Source: JACKII01 sp963974445 (GTDB lineage Bacteria; Pseudomonadota; Alphaproteobacteria; Bin95). From it: a stretch of DNA of 12,067 bases. Positions 6,923 to 12,067 of the stretch are shown one piece after another; the first letter of the stretch is position 1, and each line of letters opens with the position of its first letter. The stretch covers positions 1 to 12,067 of the forward strand of contig CAXBDI010000116.1 of assembly GCA_963974445.1 (NCBI GenBank). The letters run 5' to 3'. The notes below the pieces were generated by a model, which did no database searches, was not told where the DNA came from, and saw nothing but the letters and a program-made list of their open reading frames with translations. The translations under genes were made by a program, and so were the position numbers.

Positions 6923-7672
6923 ATGATCTCGCTTGCCGGGAAGAAAATATTTATGACCGGGTGCGCCTCCGGCATCGGTGCGGCTACGGCCAAGACGCTG
7001 GCCGAAGCCGGCGCCTTTGTCATCGCAACCGACATCAACGGCGATGGCGTCGAAGCCACCGCCGATGCGATTCGCAGCGCTGGCCATAAGGCGGAGGCGC
7101 GGACGCTCGACGTTTGCGACCCCGCAGCGATCACCGCCATGGCAGACGCGGTGACGGCGGCGCACGGCGCGATGGACGTGATCGTCAACGTCGCCGGCTG
7201 GGACAAGGGCCAGCCCTTCATGGACAACACGCCGGACTTCATCGAGCATATCGTGCAGTTGAACTACCTGGGCCAGGTCCGTGTCTGCAAAGCCTTCCTC
7301 GCCCCGATGATCGAGGCAGGGCAGGGGACCGTCGTCAATGTCGCGAGCGACGCCGGCCGGGTCGGCAGCATGGGCGAGACGGTCTATGCCGGCGCAAAAG
7401 GCGGGGTCATCGCCTTCTCGAAAAGCCTGGCGCGCGAGATGGCGCGCCATGGCATAACCGTCAATTGCGTAGCGCCGGGACCAACCGAAACCGCCCTGCT
7501 GGCCGACATGCCGGAGCGTTTGCAGGAAAGCCTGAAACGCGCCATCCCACTGCGCCGCCTCGGCAAGCCGGAAGACATCGCCGACGCCATCCTGTTCTTC
7601 GCTAGCGCCCGCGCCAGCTATATCACCGGCCAGGTGCTGAGCGTGTCCGGTGGCCTCACCATGAGCGGTTAG
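6923..7672 (+). CDS. Short-chain dehydrogenase/reductase, BadH-like (hydroxyacyl-CoA type)
   Basis: A 249-aa classical SDR. It has the NAD(P)-binding TGCASGIG motif (12-19), Asp37 at the end of strand 2 (favouring NAD(H)), Asn114, catalytic Ser142, and Tyr155-x3-Lys159. The usual NNAG is N89-V-A-G. The ending (ITGQVLSVSGGLTMSG) and the segments AGWD, VNVASDAGRVGS and PGPTETALLAD closely recall BadH, the 2-hydroxycyclohexanecarboxyl-CoA dehydrogenase of anaerobic benzoate/cyclohexanecarboxylate breakdown in Rhodopseudomonas palustris. The recall is from memory and was not checked by alignment. Related SDRs act on other 3-hydroxyacyl compounds, and no other bad-type gene (ring hydrolase, CoA ligase) is here, so the substrate stays open. 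AAAGGAG lies 8 nt before the ATG. It starts 39 bp after the cyclase and ends 4 bp before SURF1. Confidence 0.88.
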   Translation: MISLAGKKIFMTGCASGIGAATAKTLAEAGAFVIATDINGDGVEATADAIRSAGHKAEARTLDVCDPAAITAMADAVTAAHGAMDVIVNVAGWDKGQPFMDNTPDFIEHIVQLNYLGQVRVCKAFLAPMIEAGQGTVVNVASDAGRVGSMGETVYAGAKGGVIAFSKSLAREMARHGITVNCVAPGPTETALLADMPERLQESLKRAIPLRRLGKPEDIADAILFFASARASYITGQVLSVSGGLTMSG

Positions 7673-7676
7673 CCGC

Positions 7677-8327
7677 GTGGCGCTGAGATTTCGCCGCCCG
7701 ACCGTCCTTTCCATCGCTCTGGCGCTGATCATGCTGGCGATCATGATCGGCCTGGGCCTTTGGCAGTTGGAGCGGCGCGACTGGAAGGCTGGGCTGATCG
7801 CCACCATGGACGCTCGCCTGGAGACCCTGCCGGCGCCGATGCCCGCCGATCTTTCGCCGCAATGGGAGTTTCGCCGGGTGCTGGTGCAAGGCCCGGTTGC
7901 CGGCGGTCAGTGGTTCCGCTTTCCCGGACGCAGCCGCGACGGCGAGGTCGGCGATGCGCTGATGCTGTTGGTCGAGCGCGAGGGCGGCACGCTTGTTGCG
8001 GTCGAGTACGGCTGGGTCGGTTTCGGCGCGCCGTTGCCTCCGGTGCCGTTTGCACTGGCGGCGGAGGGTATATTGCGCCAGCCTACAGAGCCCGGCTGGT
8101 TCACGCCGGCCAACAATCCGACCGACAATGCCTGGTACCGCGTCGAGCCCGCAGAGATGGCGGAGGCCGCAGGTTTGGACCCGGCTCGCGTCGCGCCCAT
8201 GTATCTGCGGCCCAGCACCTGGCAGCCCTCTTTGCCGAACGATCACCTGCAATACGCGATCACCTGGTTCTCGCTCGCCGGCGTGTTCTGTATCATCTTT
8301 CTGCTGCTTCACCGCCGCCGCGACTAG
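7677..8327 (+). CDS. SURF1-family cytochrome c oxidase assembly protein
   Basis: A 216-aa inner-membrane protein that helps supply haem a to subunit I of aa3-type cytochrome oxidase. It has the family's two-helix plan: TM1 at about 10-28, directly followed by the signature GLWQLERRDWK (27-37), a periplasmic domain, then PNDHLQYAITWFSLA (187-201) running into TM2 (about 194-211) and a basic tail. Trp29 and His190 are the residues implicated in haem a binding in bacterial Surf1. The usual N-R-G-W-V segment is EYGWV (110-114), a mild divergence. The GTG start lies 4 bp after the SDR stop, with only a weak GAGCGG upstream, so translation may depend on coupling. Cox subunit genes, its usual upstream neighbours, are absent here; thrC lies further downstream. 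Confidence 0.92.
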   Translation: MALRFRRPTVLSIALALIMLAIMIGLGLWQLERRDWKAGLIATMDARLETLPAPMPADLSPQWEFRRVLVQGPVAGGQWFRFPGRSRDGEVGDALMLLVEREGGTLVAVEYGWVGFGAPLPPVPFALAAEGILRQPTEPGWFTPANNPTDNAWYRVEPAEMAEAAGLDPARVAPMYLRPSTWQPSLPNDHLQYAITWFSLAGVFCIIFLLLHRRRD

Positions 8328-8339
8328 AGGATTTCCGCC

Positions 8340-8822
8340 ATGCCACTCGCCCGCGCCATCACCGAGGCCGAGATCCAGGCTTACGAGGACACCGGCGTCG
8401 TCCACCTCAAAGGGCTGATCGACATGGATTGGGTCGAGCATTTGCGCGACCGCATGGAACACGCGATGCGGAACCTCGGCAAGCTCTCGCACAACCTTAG
8501 TCACGATGACCCGAACGGCAAGTTCGTCTCCGAAACCTTCCTCTGGCATCAGCATGCGGGCTTCCGCGACTTCACCCGCTTCGACTACGAGCCCGGCGAT
8601 TGCACTGTCCATCATGGGCTGTTGCTGCACATGGCCGGCGGCAACCGCAGCCAGACCACCCGCCGCCGCGCCTACGCGACCCGCTGGGCCGGCGACAACG
8701 TCGTCTACGATCCACGCCCCAACATCCAGCAAATGCTGTGGGAGCCGACGGTAGCGCCCGGCGAGCCGTTGGACAGCGACCTGTGGTCGGTGATCCGGCA
8801 GGAGCCCGTGACAGCCGAATGA
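8340..8822 (+). CDS. Phytanoyl-CoA dioxygenase (PhyH)-like protein with internal deletion, probably inactive
   Basis: PhyH proteins are Fe(II)/2-oxoglutarate oxygenases, normally about 260-300 aa; this one has 160. Residues 1-78 match the family N-terminus (a TEAEIQAYEDTGVVHLKGL-type start, ending HQHAGFRDF). Residues 80-160 match the C-terminal core (YEPGDCTVHHGLLLHMAGGNRS, then RRRAYATRWAGD). The middle of about 110-130 residues, which carries the iron-binding His-x-Asp and the W-H-x-D-P-Y-W type segment, is missing. The distal iron ligand (His97) and the 2-oxoglutarate-binding Arg (about 108-110) remain. The join is near residues 78-82 (8571-8585), and the frame is preserved. AGAGGA lies about 8 nt before the ATG. 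The gene starts 12 bp after SURF1, and its stop overlaps the next start (ATGA). It cannot be a normal oxygenase; it may persist as a translational bridge or a repurposed protein. An assembly error is possible. Confidence 0.75.
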   Translation: MPLARAITEAEIQAYEDTGVVHLKGLIDMDWVEHLRDRMEHAMRNLGKLSHNLSHDDPNGKFVSETFLWHQHAGFRDFTRFDYEPGDCTVHHGLLLHMAGGNRSQTTRRRAYATRWAGDNVVYDPRPNIQQMLWEPTVAPGEPLDSDLWSVIRQEPVTAE

Positions 8823-10300
8823 CGCCTTACCAGACCCTCGAACACGCTTTCGCCCGCGTCGCCAAGCTAAGCACTGCGGCACGCAAGCTCGGCTGGGACC
8901 AGCGGGTGATGATGCCGCCCGGCGGTGCTGCCGACCGCGGCGAGGAACTCGCGACGCTGGCCGCCATCGGCCACGAGATCGAAGCCTCCGCCGCCGTCGC
9001 CGATGCTCTCGCCGCCGTTGACGAGGCGATGCTCGACCCATGGCAGGCTGCCAATGTGCGCGAGATGCGCCGGCGATACGCCCATGCCGCCGCCGTTCCC
9101 TCCGCCCTGATCGAGACCGGCCAGACCGTCGCCGCCAGATGCGAAATGGCATGGCGGGAGGCACGCAAAACCGGCGACTTCGCCATGCTGCTGCCGCTCT
9201 GGCGTCCGGTGATCGAGAACACGCGTGAGATCGCCGTCGCCAAGGCCGAGGCGCTGGGAGTCTCGCCCTACGACGCGCTGATGGACCCCTATGACCCGGG
9301 TCGGCGGTCCGCGCAGGTCGCCGCCATCTTCACCGACATGGAGCTATTTCTGCGCGACGCCTTGCCCAAGGTATTGGAGCGGCAAGCCGTCGAACCGCCG
9401 CCGCAACTGCCGCCCGGGCCCTTTCCCGCGGCGCAGCAGCACGTGCTGGGTAAGCGGCTGATGCAGGCGGTGGGCTATGACTTCAACCATGGCCGCCTTG
9501 ACGAGACGACGCATCCGTTTTCCAGCGGCAGCAGCGAGGATGTCCGCGTCACGTCGCGCTGGGACGAGGCGGACTTCACCTCCGGCCTGATGGCGGTGCT
9601 GCACGAGACCGGCCACGCGCTCTACACCCGCGGCAAGGCGGTGGAGCGGCGTTGGCAACCGGTCGGCAGCCATCGCGGCATGACGATCCACGAGAGCCAG
9701 TCGCTCTGCCTGGAGGTGCAGGTCGGGCGATCCCGCGCCTTCACCCAATTCTGGGCCAAGCTGGCGCGGGAGGCGTTCGGCGGCCAAGGGTCGGCCTGGG
9801 ATGCGGACAATCTGCACCGTTGGGCGACCAGAGTCGCGCCTGGCTACATCCGCGTCGATGCCGACGCCGTCACCTACCCGATGCACATCATCCTGCGCTT
9901 CCGGCTGGAGCAAGCGCTGGTGGACGGCTCGCTCGACCCTGCCGATATGCCCGAGGCCTGGAACGTGGAAATGCAACACCTGCTCGGCATCCGCCCGGCG
10001 GACCATTCGCTCGGCGGCCTGCAGGACATTCATTGGTTCGCGGGCCTGTTCGGCTATTTCCCCACCTACAGCCTCGGCTCGCTGGCGGCGGCGCAACTGT
10101 TCCAGGCGGTAGAGCGGGCATTGCCGGACTTGCACGACGCGCTCGCCAAGGGCGACGCCAGCCCGCTGGTCGCCTGGCTGCGCACCAACGTGCACGAGGT
10201 CGGCTGCCTGCATTCGCCGGACGGTCTGCTGGAAGCCGCGACGGGCAGCCCGCTCGACTCCGCCGCGTTCAAGCGGCATATCCAGGATCGGTACTTCTAG
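8819..10300 (+). CDS. Zinc carboxypeptidase, peptidase family M32 (Taq type)
   Basis: A 493-aa cytoplasmic metallocarboxypeptidase that trims C-terminal residues from peptides; typical family length is about 500. It has the zinc motif His262-Glu-Thr-Gly-His266 (VLHETGHALY), the third ligand Glu292 in the family signature HESQS, DVRVTSRW (241-248), the HPF motif (232-234) and YPMHIILRF (353-361). The N-terminal GWDQRVMMPPGGAADRGEEL (25-44) is also characteristic. The frame is open upstream to about 8600, but the start is placed at 8819: that ATG overlaps the PhyH-like stop as ATGA, and translation from it begins the family N-terminus at once. It has no signal peptide. It is followed 51 bp later by threonine synthase. 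Family: very sure; natural substrate: unknown. Confidence 0.95.
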   Translation: MTPYQTLEHAFARVAKLSTAARKLGWDQRVMMPPGGAADRGEELATLAAIGHEIEASAAVADALAAVDEAMLDPWQAANVREMRRRYAHAAAVPSALIETGQTVAARCEMAWREARKTGDFAMLLPLWRPVIENTREIAVAKAEALGVSPYDALMDPYDPGRRSAQVAAIFTDMELFLRDALPKVLERQAVEPPPQLPPGPFPAAQQHVLGKRLMQAVGYDFNHGRLDETTHPFSSGSSEDVRVTSRWDEADFTSGLMAVLHETGHALYTRGKAVERRWQPVGSHRGMTIHESQSLCLEVQVGRSRAFTQFWAKLAREAFGGQGSAWDADNLHRWATRVAPGYIRVDADAVTYPMHIILRFRLEQALVDGSLDPADMPEAWNVEMQHLLGIRPADHSLGGLQDIHWFAGLFGYFPTYSLGSLAAAQLFQAVERALPDLHDALAKGDASPLVAWLRTNVHEVGCLHSPDGLLEAATGSPLDSAAFKRHIQDRYF

Positions 10301-10351
10301 GGCATCTCTTCGGCCGCCCCGATTATGCGAGCGTAAAGGCAAAGGCTCTCC

Positions 10352-11746
10352 ATGCGCTATATCTCGACCCGCAGCCAGGCGCCGAGCCTCGGCTTTGCCG
10401 ACGTGACACTGGCCGGCCTCGCCAGCGACGGTGGCCTCTATGTGCCCGAGGCGTGGCCAAGGGTCGATGCCGAGGCCCAGCGCGCCTGGCGCAATCTCTC
10501 CTATCCGGACCTCGCCGTCCAAGTCATGCGCCCCTTCATCGGTGGAGAAATCCCGGACAAGGCCTTCGCCGCCATGGTGCGCGACGCCTACGCCACTTTT
10601 GAGCACCCCGCCGTCACGCCGCTGGTGCAACTCGACTCGAACCTCTGGCTGCAAGAGCTGTTCCACGGCCCGACCCTGGCGTTCAAGGACGTCGCCCTGC
10701 AACTGCTCGGCCGCCTGTTCGATCATATTCTGGCCGACCGCGGCCAGCGCATCACCATCGTCGGCGCCACCTCCGGCGACACGGGCTCTGCCGCCATTGA
10801 GGCCTGTCGCGACCGCGACGCCGTCGACATCTTCATCCTGTTTCCAAAGGGCCGGGTCTCAGCCGTCCAGCAGCGCCAGATGACCACGGTGCCGTCCGCC
10901 AACGTCCACTGCATCGCCGTCGATGGCACGTTCGACGATTGCCAGGATCTGGTGAAGGCGCTGTTCGCCGACGTGGCCTTCCGCGACGAGGTCAGCCTTT
11001 CCGCCGTCAACTCCATCAACTGGGCGCGCGTGATGGCGCAGACGGTCTATTACGCCTTTGCGGCCCTGCAATTGGGCGCGCCGGAGCGGGCCATCGACGT
11101 CGCCGTACCCACCGGCAATTTCGGCAATATCTTCGCGGCTTATGGCGTCAAGCAGATGGGCTTTCCCATTGAGCGACTGATTGTCGGCTCGAACCGCAAC
11201 GACATCCTCACCCGGTTCTTCCAGGCCGACGACATGAGCCTGCAAGGGGTAGAGCCAAGCCTGTCGCCCAGCATGGACATCCAGTTCTCATCGAATGTGG
11301 AGCGCCTGTTGTTCGACCTGTTCGACCGCGACGGCCGCGCCACGGCGGAGGCGTTGGCGGAGTTGCGCAGCGCCGGCCGCCTGACCCTGGGCGAGAACCG
11401 GCACGCGGCCGCCAAGGCCACCTTCACCGCCGCAAGCTTCGACGACGCGGCGACTTTGGCTGGCATCCGAGACTGGCAGGCTCGCGCCGGCTATACCCTC
11501 GACCCGCACACCGCCGTCGGCCTGCTGGCCGCCGAGGCCTGCGCGCCCCAGCGCGAGCGGCCTCTGGTCGTCGGCGCCACGGCCCACCCGGCCAAATTCC
11601 CCGACGCAGTCGAACGCGCAACGGGCGCGCGGCCCGCTCTGCCCGACCGCCTCGCCGACCTGTTCGAGCGAGAGGAGCGCTTCACCGAAATGCCAAACAA
11701 TGTGGCGACCCTGCAGGCGAAGGTACGGGAGGGGCGGCGGGGCTGA
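10352..11746 (+). CDS. thrC: Threonine synthase
   Basis: A 464-aa PLP enzyme of fold type II that converts O-phospho-L-homoserine to L-threonine, the last step of threonine synthesis. The N-terminal domain begins MRYISTR and DGGLYVPE. Lys112 in HGPTLAFKDVALQ is the PLP Schiff-base lysine. GATSGDTGSAA (138-148) and the phosphate-binding PTGNFGNI (253-260) are intact, as is the late ENR...H segment (348-351). Length and layout match the longer bacterial/fungal form, not the short plant/archaeal-type form. AAAGG lies 6 nt before the ATG. The 51-bp gap from the peptidase shows no promoter, so it is probably read through. In many alphaproteobacteria thrC lies just after SURF1; here two genes lie between. 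It is followed by a stem-loop about 27 nt after the stop. Confidence 0.97.
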   Translation: MRYISTRSQAPSLGFADVTLAGLASDGGLYVPEAWPRVDAEAQRAWRNLSYPDLAVQVMRPFIGGEIPDKAFAAMVRDAYATFEHPAVTPLVQLDSNLWLQELFHGPTLAFKDVALQLLGRLFDHILADRGQRITIVGATSGDTGSAAIEACRDRDAVDIFILFPKGRVSAVQQRQMTTVPSANVHCIAVDGTFDDCQDLVKALFADVAFRDEVSLSAVNSINWARVMAQTVYYAFAALQLGAPERAIDVAVPTGNFGNIFAAYGVKQMGFPIERLIVGSNRNDILTRFFQADDMSLQGVEPSLSPSMDIQFSSNVERLLFDLFDRDGRATAEALAELRSAGRLTLGENRHAAAKATFTAASFDDAATLAGIRDWQARAGYTLDPHTAVGLLAAEACAPQRERPLVVGATAHPAKFPDAVERATGARPALPDRLADLFEREERFTEMPNNVATLQAKVREGRRG

Positions 11747-11773
11747 CGCTTGCCGGCCTTCCCACCTCCATTC

Positions 11774-11796
11774 CCTCCCGCGTCAAGCGCGGGAGG
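11774..11796. terminator. Perfect 9-bp stem-loop after thrC (terminator-like or REP-like)
   Basis: CCTCCCGCG (11774-11782) pairs perfectly with CGCGGGAGG (11788-11796) around a 5-nt loop. It is 27 nt after the thrC stop and very GC-rich, so it should fold strongly. There is no T tract on either strand, so it is not a textbook intrinsic terminator. It may block 3' exonucleases, work with Rho, or be one copy of a GC-rich palindromic repeat; CCTCCCG...CGGGAGG palindromes are common between alphaproteobacterial genes. Confidence 0.5.
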
Positions 11797-11863
11797 ACCA
11801 CCAAATCGTCCAGGCCATCAAGGCCAGGTCCGCCTGTTCGACTGGCTGGTAGCCGATCCGGAT

Positions 11864-11895
11864 AGCGGCAACCTGCCTCGAACCGCTGCCTTTTT
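11864..11895 (+). terminator. Weak candidate intrinsic terminator
   Basis: AGCGG (11864-11868) can pair with CCGCT (11883-11887), followed by GCC and then TTTTT (11891-11895). The loop is long (14 nt), and a competing small hairpin GGCA-ACC-TGCC overlaps it. The T5 run is the only one in this GC-rich stretch. It could end transcription from thrC, but its stability is doubtful. Confidence 0.25.
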
Positions 11896-11958
11896 AAGCA
11901 CTCCTCGAATTCAGACTAGCCGCTGGCGGTGAGTCCGCGCTAGGCTTTGCCGCCCTAA

Positions 11959-11982
11959 GCGGTTCGATATGGGAGGAACCGC
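11959..11982. promoter_or_regulatory. 24-bp dyad, possible activator (enhancer-binding protein) site
   Basis: GCGGTTC (11959-11965) and GAACCGC (11976-11982) are perfect inverted arms 10 bp apart. The centre is about 64 bp upstream of the start predicted for the sigma-54 promoter. Sigma-54 promoters need an upstream-bound activator, and this arm-and-gap layout (TTC-N10-GAA core) resembles such sites in form. It matches neither the NifA (TGT-N10-ACA) nor the NtrC consensus. Function is inferred from position. Confidence 0.4.
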
Positions 11983-12008
11983 CGGGCGCACGCCGTGTTG
12001 GCGACTGC

Positions 12009-12024
12009 TGGCACGGCGCTTGCA
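12009..12024 (+). promoter_or_regulatory. Sigma-54 (-24/-12) promoter
   Basis: TGGCACG (12009-12015), four bases GCGC, then TTGCA (12020-12024). This is an exact match to the RpoN consensus TGGCACG-N4-TTGCW, with GG and GC separated by exactly 10 bp. Transcription should start near 12035 and run rightward out of the window. Its target lies beyond the right edge, so the pathway controlled (nitrogen, motility or other) cannot be told. Confidence 0.75.
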
Positions 12025-12034
12025 TTGATAACCT

Positions 12035-12055
12035 GTATGCCGAGTGTCGGCATAC
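12035..12055 (+). promoter_or_regulatory. Perfect 9-bp hairpin at the predicted sigma-54 transcription start
   Basis: GTATGCCGA (12035-12043) and TCGGCATAC (12047-12055) are perfect inverted arms with a GTG loop. The left arm begins at the predicted +1 of the sigma-54 promoter. It could be a 5'-terminal hairpin of the transcript (stability, or start of a small RNA), an operator over the start site, or a repeat. The window ends 12 bp later. Confidence 0.5.
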
Positions 12056-12067
12056 CAATCGCTTAAC

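Larger units (their letters stand above)
11747..12067. other. Intergenic region with regulatory elements, no gene seen
   Basis: No convincing coding frame is present in these 321 bases. A 60-codon TTG-started frame from 11750 has no RBS and a Pro-rich, low-complexity start, and it runs through the stem-loop after thrC. The region holds two terminator-like hairpins near thrC, then a dyad, a sigma-54 promoter and a start-site hairpin toward the right edge. Confidence 0.6.

Noticed and set aside
8600..8818. Upstream extension of the M32 peptidase frame
   Set aside because: The frame is open, but it lies inside the PhyH-like gene. The family N-terminus begins at the ATG at 8819, which also forms an ATGA overlap.
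7656..9164. Long antisense open frame (502 codons) across SURF1, PhyH-like and M32 genes
   Set aside because: It spans three plus-strand genes, has no RBS context or domain, and has low-complexity composition. It is a shadow of codon bias.
10301..10351. Possible promoter for thrC in the 51-bp gap
   Set aside because: No -10/-35 pair or operator is convincing; only the RBS AAAGG is clear.
9344..10726. Long antisense open frame (460 codons) across the M32 peptidase and thrC
   Set aside because: Same reason: both sense genes have complete catalytic motifs, and the antisense product has no recognisable features.
11750..11932. 60-codon frame after thrC
   Set aside because: TTG start without RBS, Pro-rich start, and it runs through a stem-loop; no domain seen.

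Overview
The window is GC-rich, densely packed DNA that looks like a chromosomal segment of a free-living alphaproteobacterium, probably Rhodospirillales-like. This rests on codon and GC character, the SURF1/threonine synthase neighbourhood, an alphaproteobacterial-type soluble class III cyclase, and the PhyH and M32 peptidase families. No rRNA, tRNA, CRISPR array, insertion sequence or phage gene is visible. The taxonomic placement is inference.

Layout. (a) 1-505, minus strand: the N-terminal part of a secreted outer-membrane porin-like barrel protein with a TTG start, which runs off the left edge. (b) 506-1102: a gene-free divergent region. It holds an FNR/FixK/Dnr-type box (567-580) at class II distance from the porin, a possible remnant of a choice-of-anchor-type surface domain, a candidate promoter with a perfect TATAAT, and a leader with inverted repeats, including a 12-bp palindrome just before the first plus-strand gene. 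(c) 1103-6883, plus strand: a tight three-gene unit of RND periplasmic adaptor, RND inner-membrane permease and soluble class III nucleotide cyclase, joined by 8-bp and 4-bp overlaps. (d) 6923-11746, plus strand: a BadH-like short-chain dehydrogenase, SURF1, an internally deleted phytanoyl-CoA-dioxygenase-like gene, an M32 (Taq-type) carboxypeptidase and threonine synthase, with gaps of 39, 4, 12, -4 and 51 bp. It could be one operon or an extension of (c). (e) 11747-12067: an intergenic region with a strong stem-loop after thrC, a 24-bp dyad, an exact sigma-54 (-24/-12) promoter and a perfect 9-bp hairpin starting at the predicted transcription start. It points to a sigma-54-controlled gene or small RNA just beyond the right edge.

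How the parts work together. The adaptor and permease should form the inner part of a tripartite efflux pump. No outer-membrane channel is encoded here, so the pump would borrow a TolC-like protein. The cyclase coupled to the pump is the most unusual association: it suggests that efflux and cyclic-nucleotide signalling share a control or a ligand. SURF1 (haem a insertion into cytochrome oxidase) and thrC are commonly close neighbours in alphaproteobacterial genomes. Here they are separated by the broken PhyH gene and the peptidase, and the cox genes are not upstream, so the locus looks rearranged.

The best candidates for something new are the pump-cyclase unit, the sigma-54 promoter with a hairpin at +1, the FNR-type box before the porin, and the PhyH gene that lost its catalytic middle but kept its frame.
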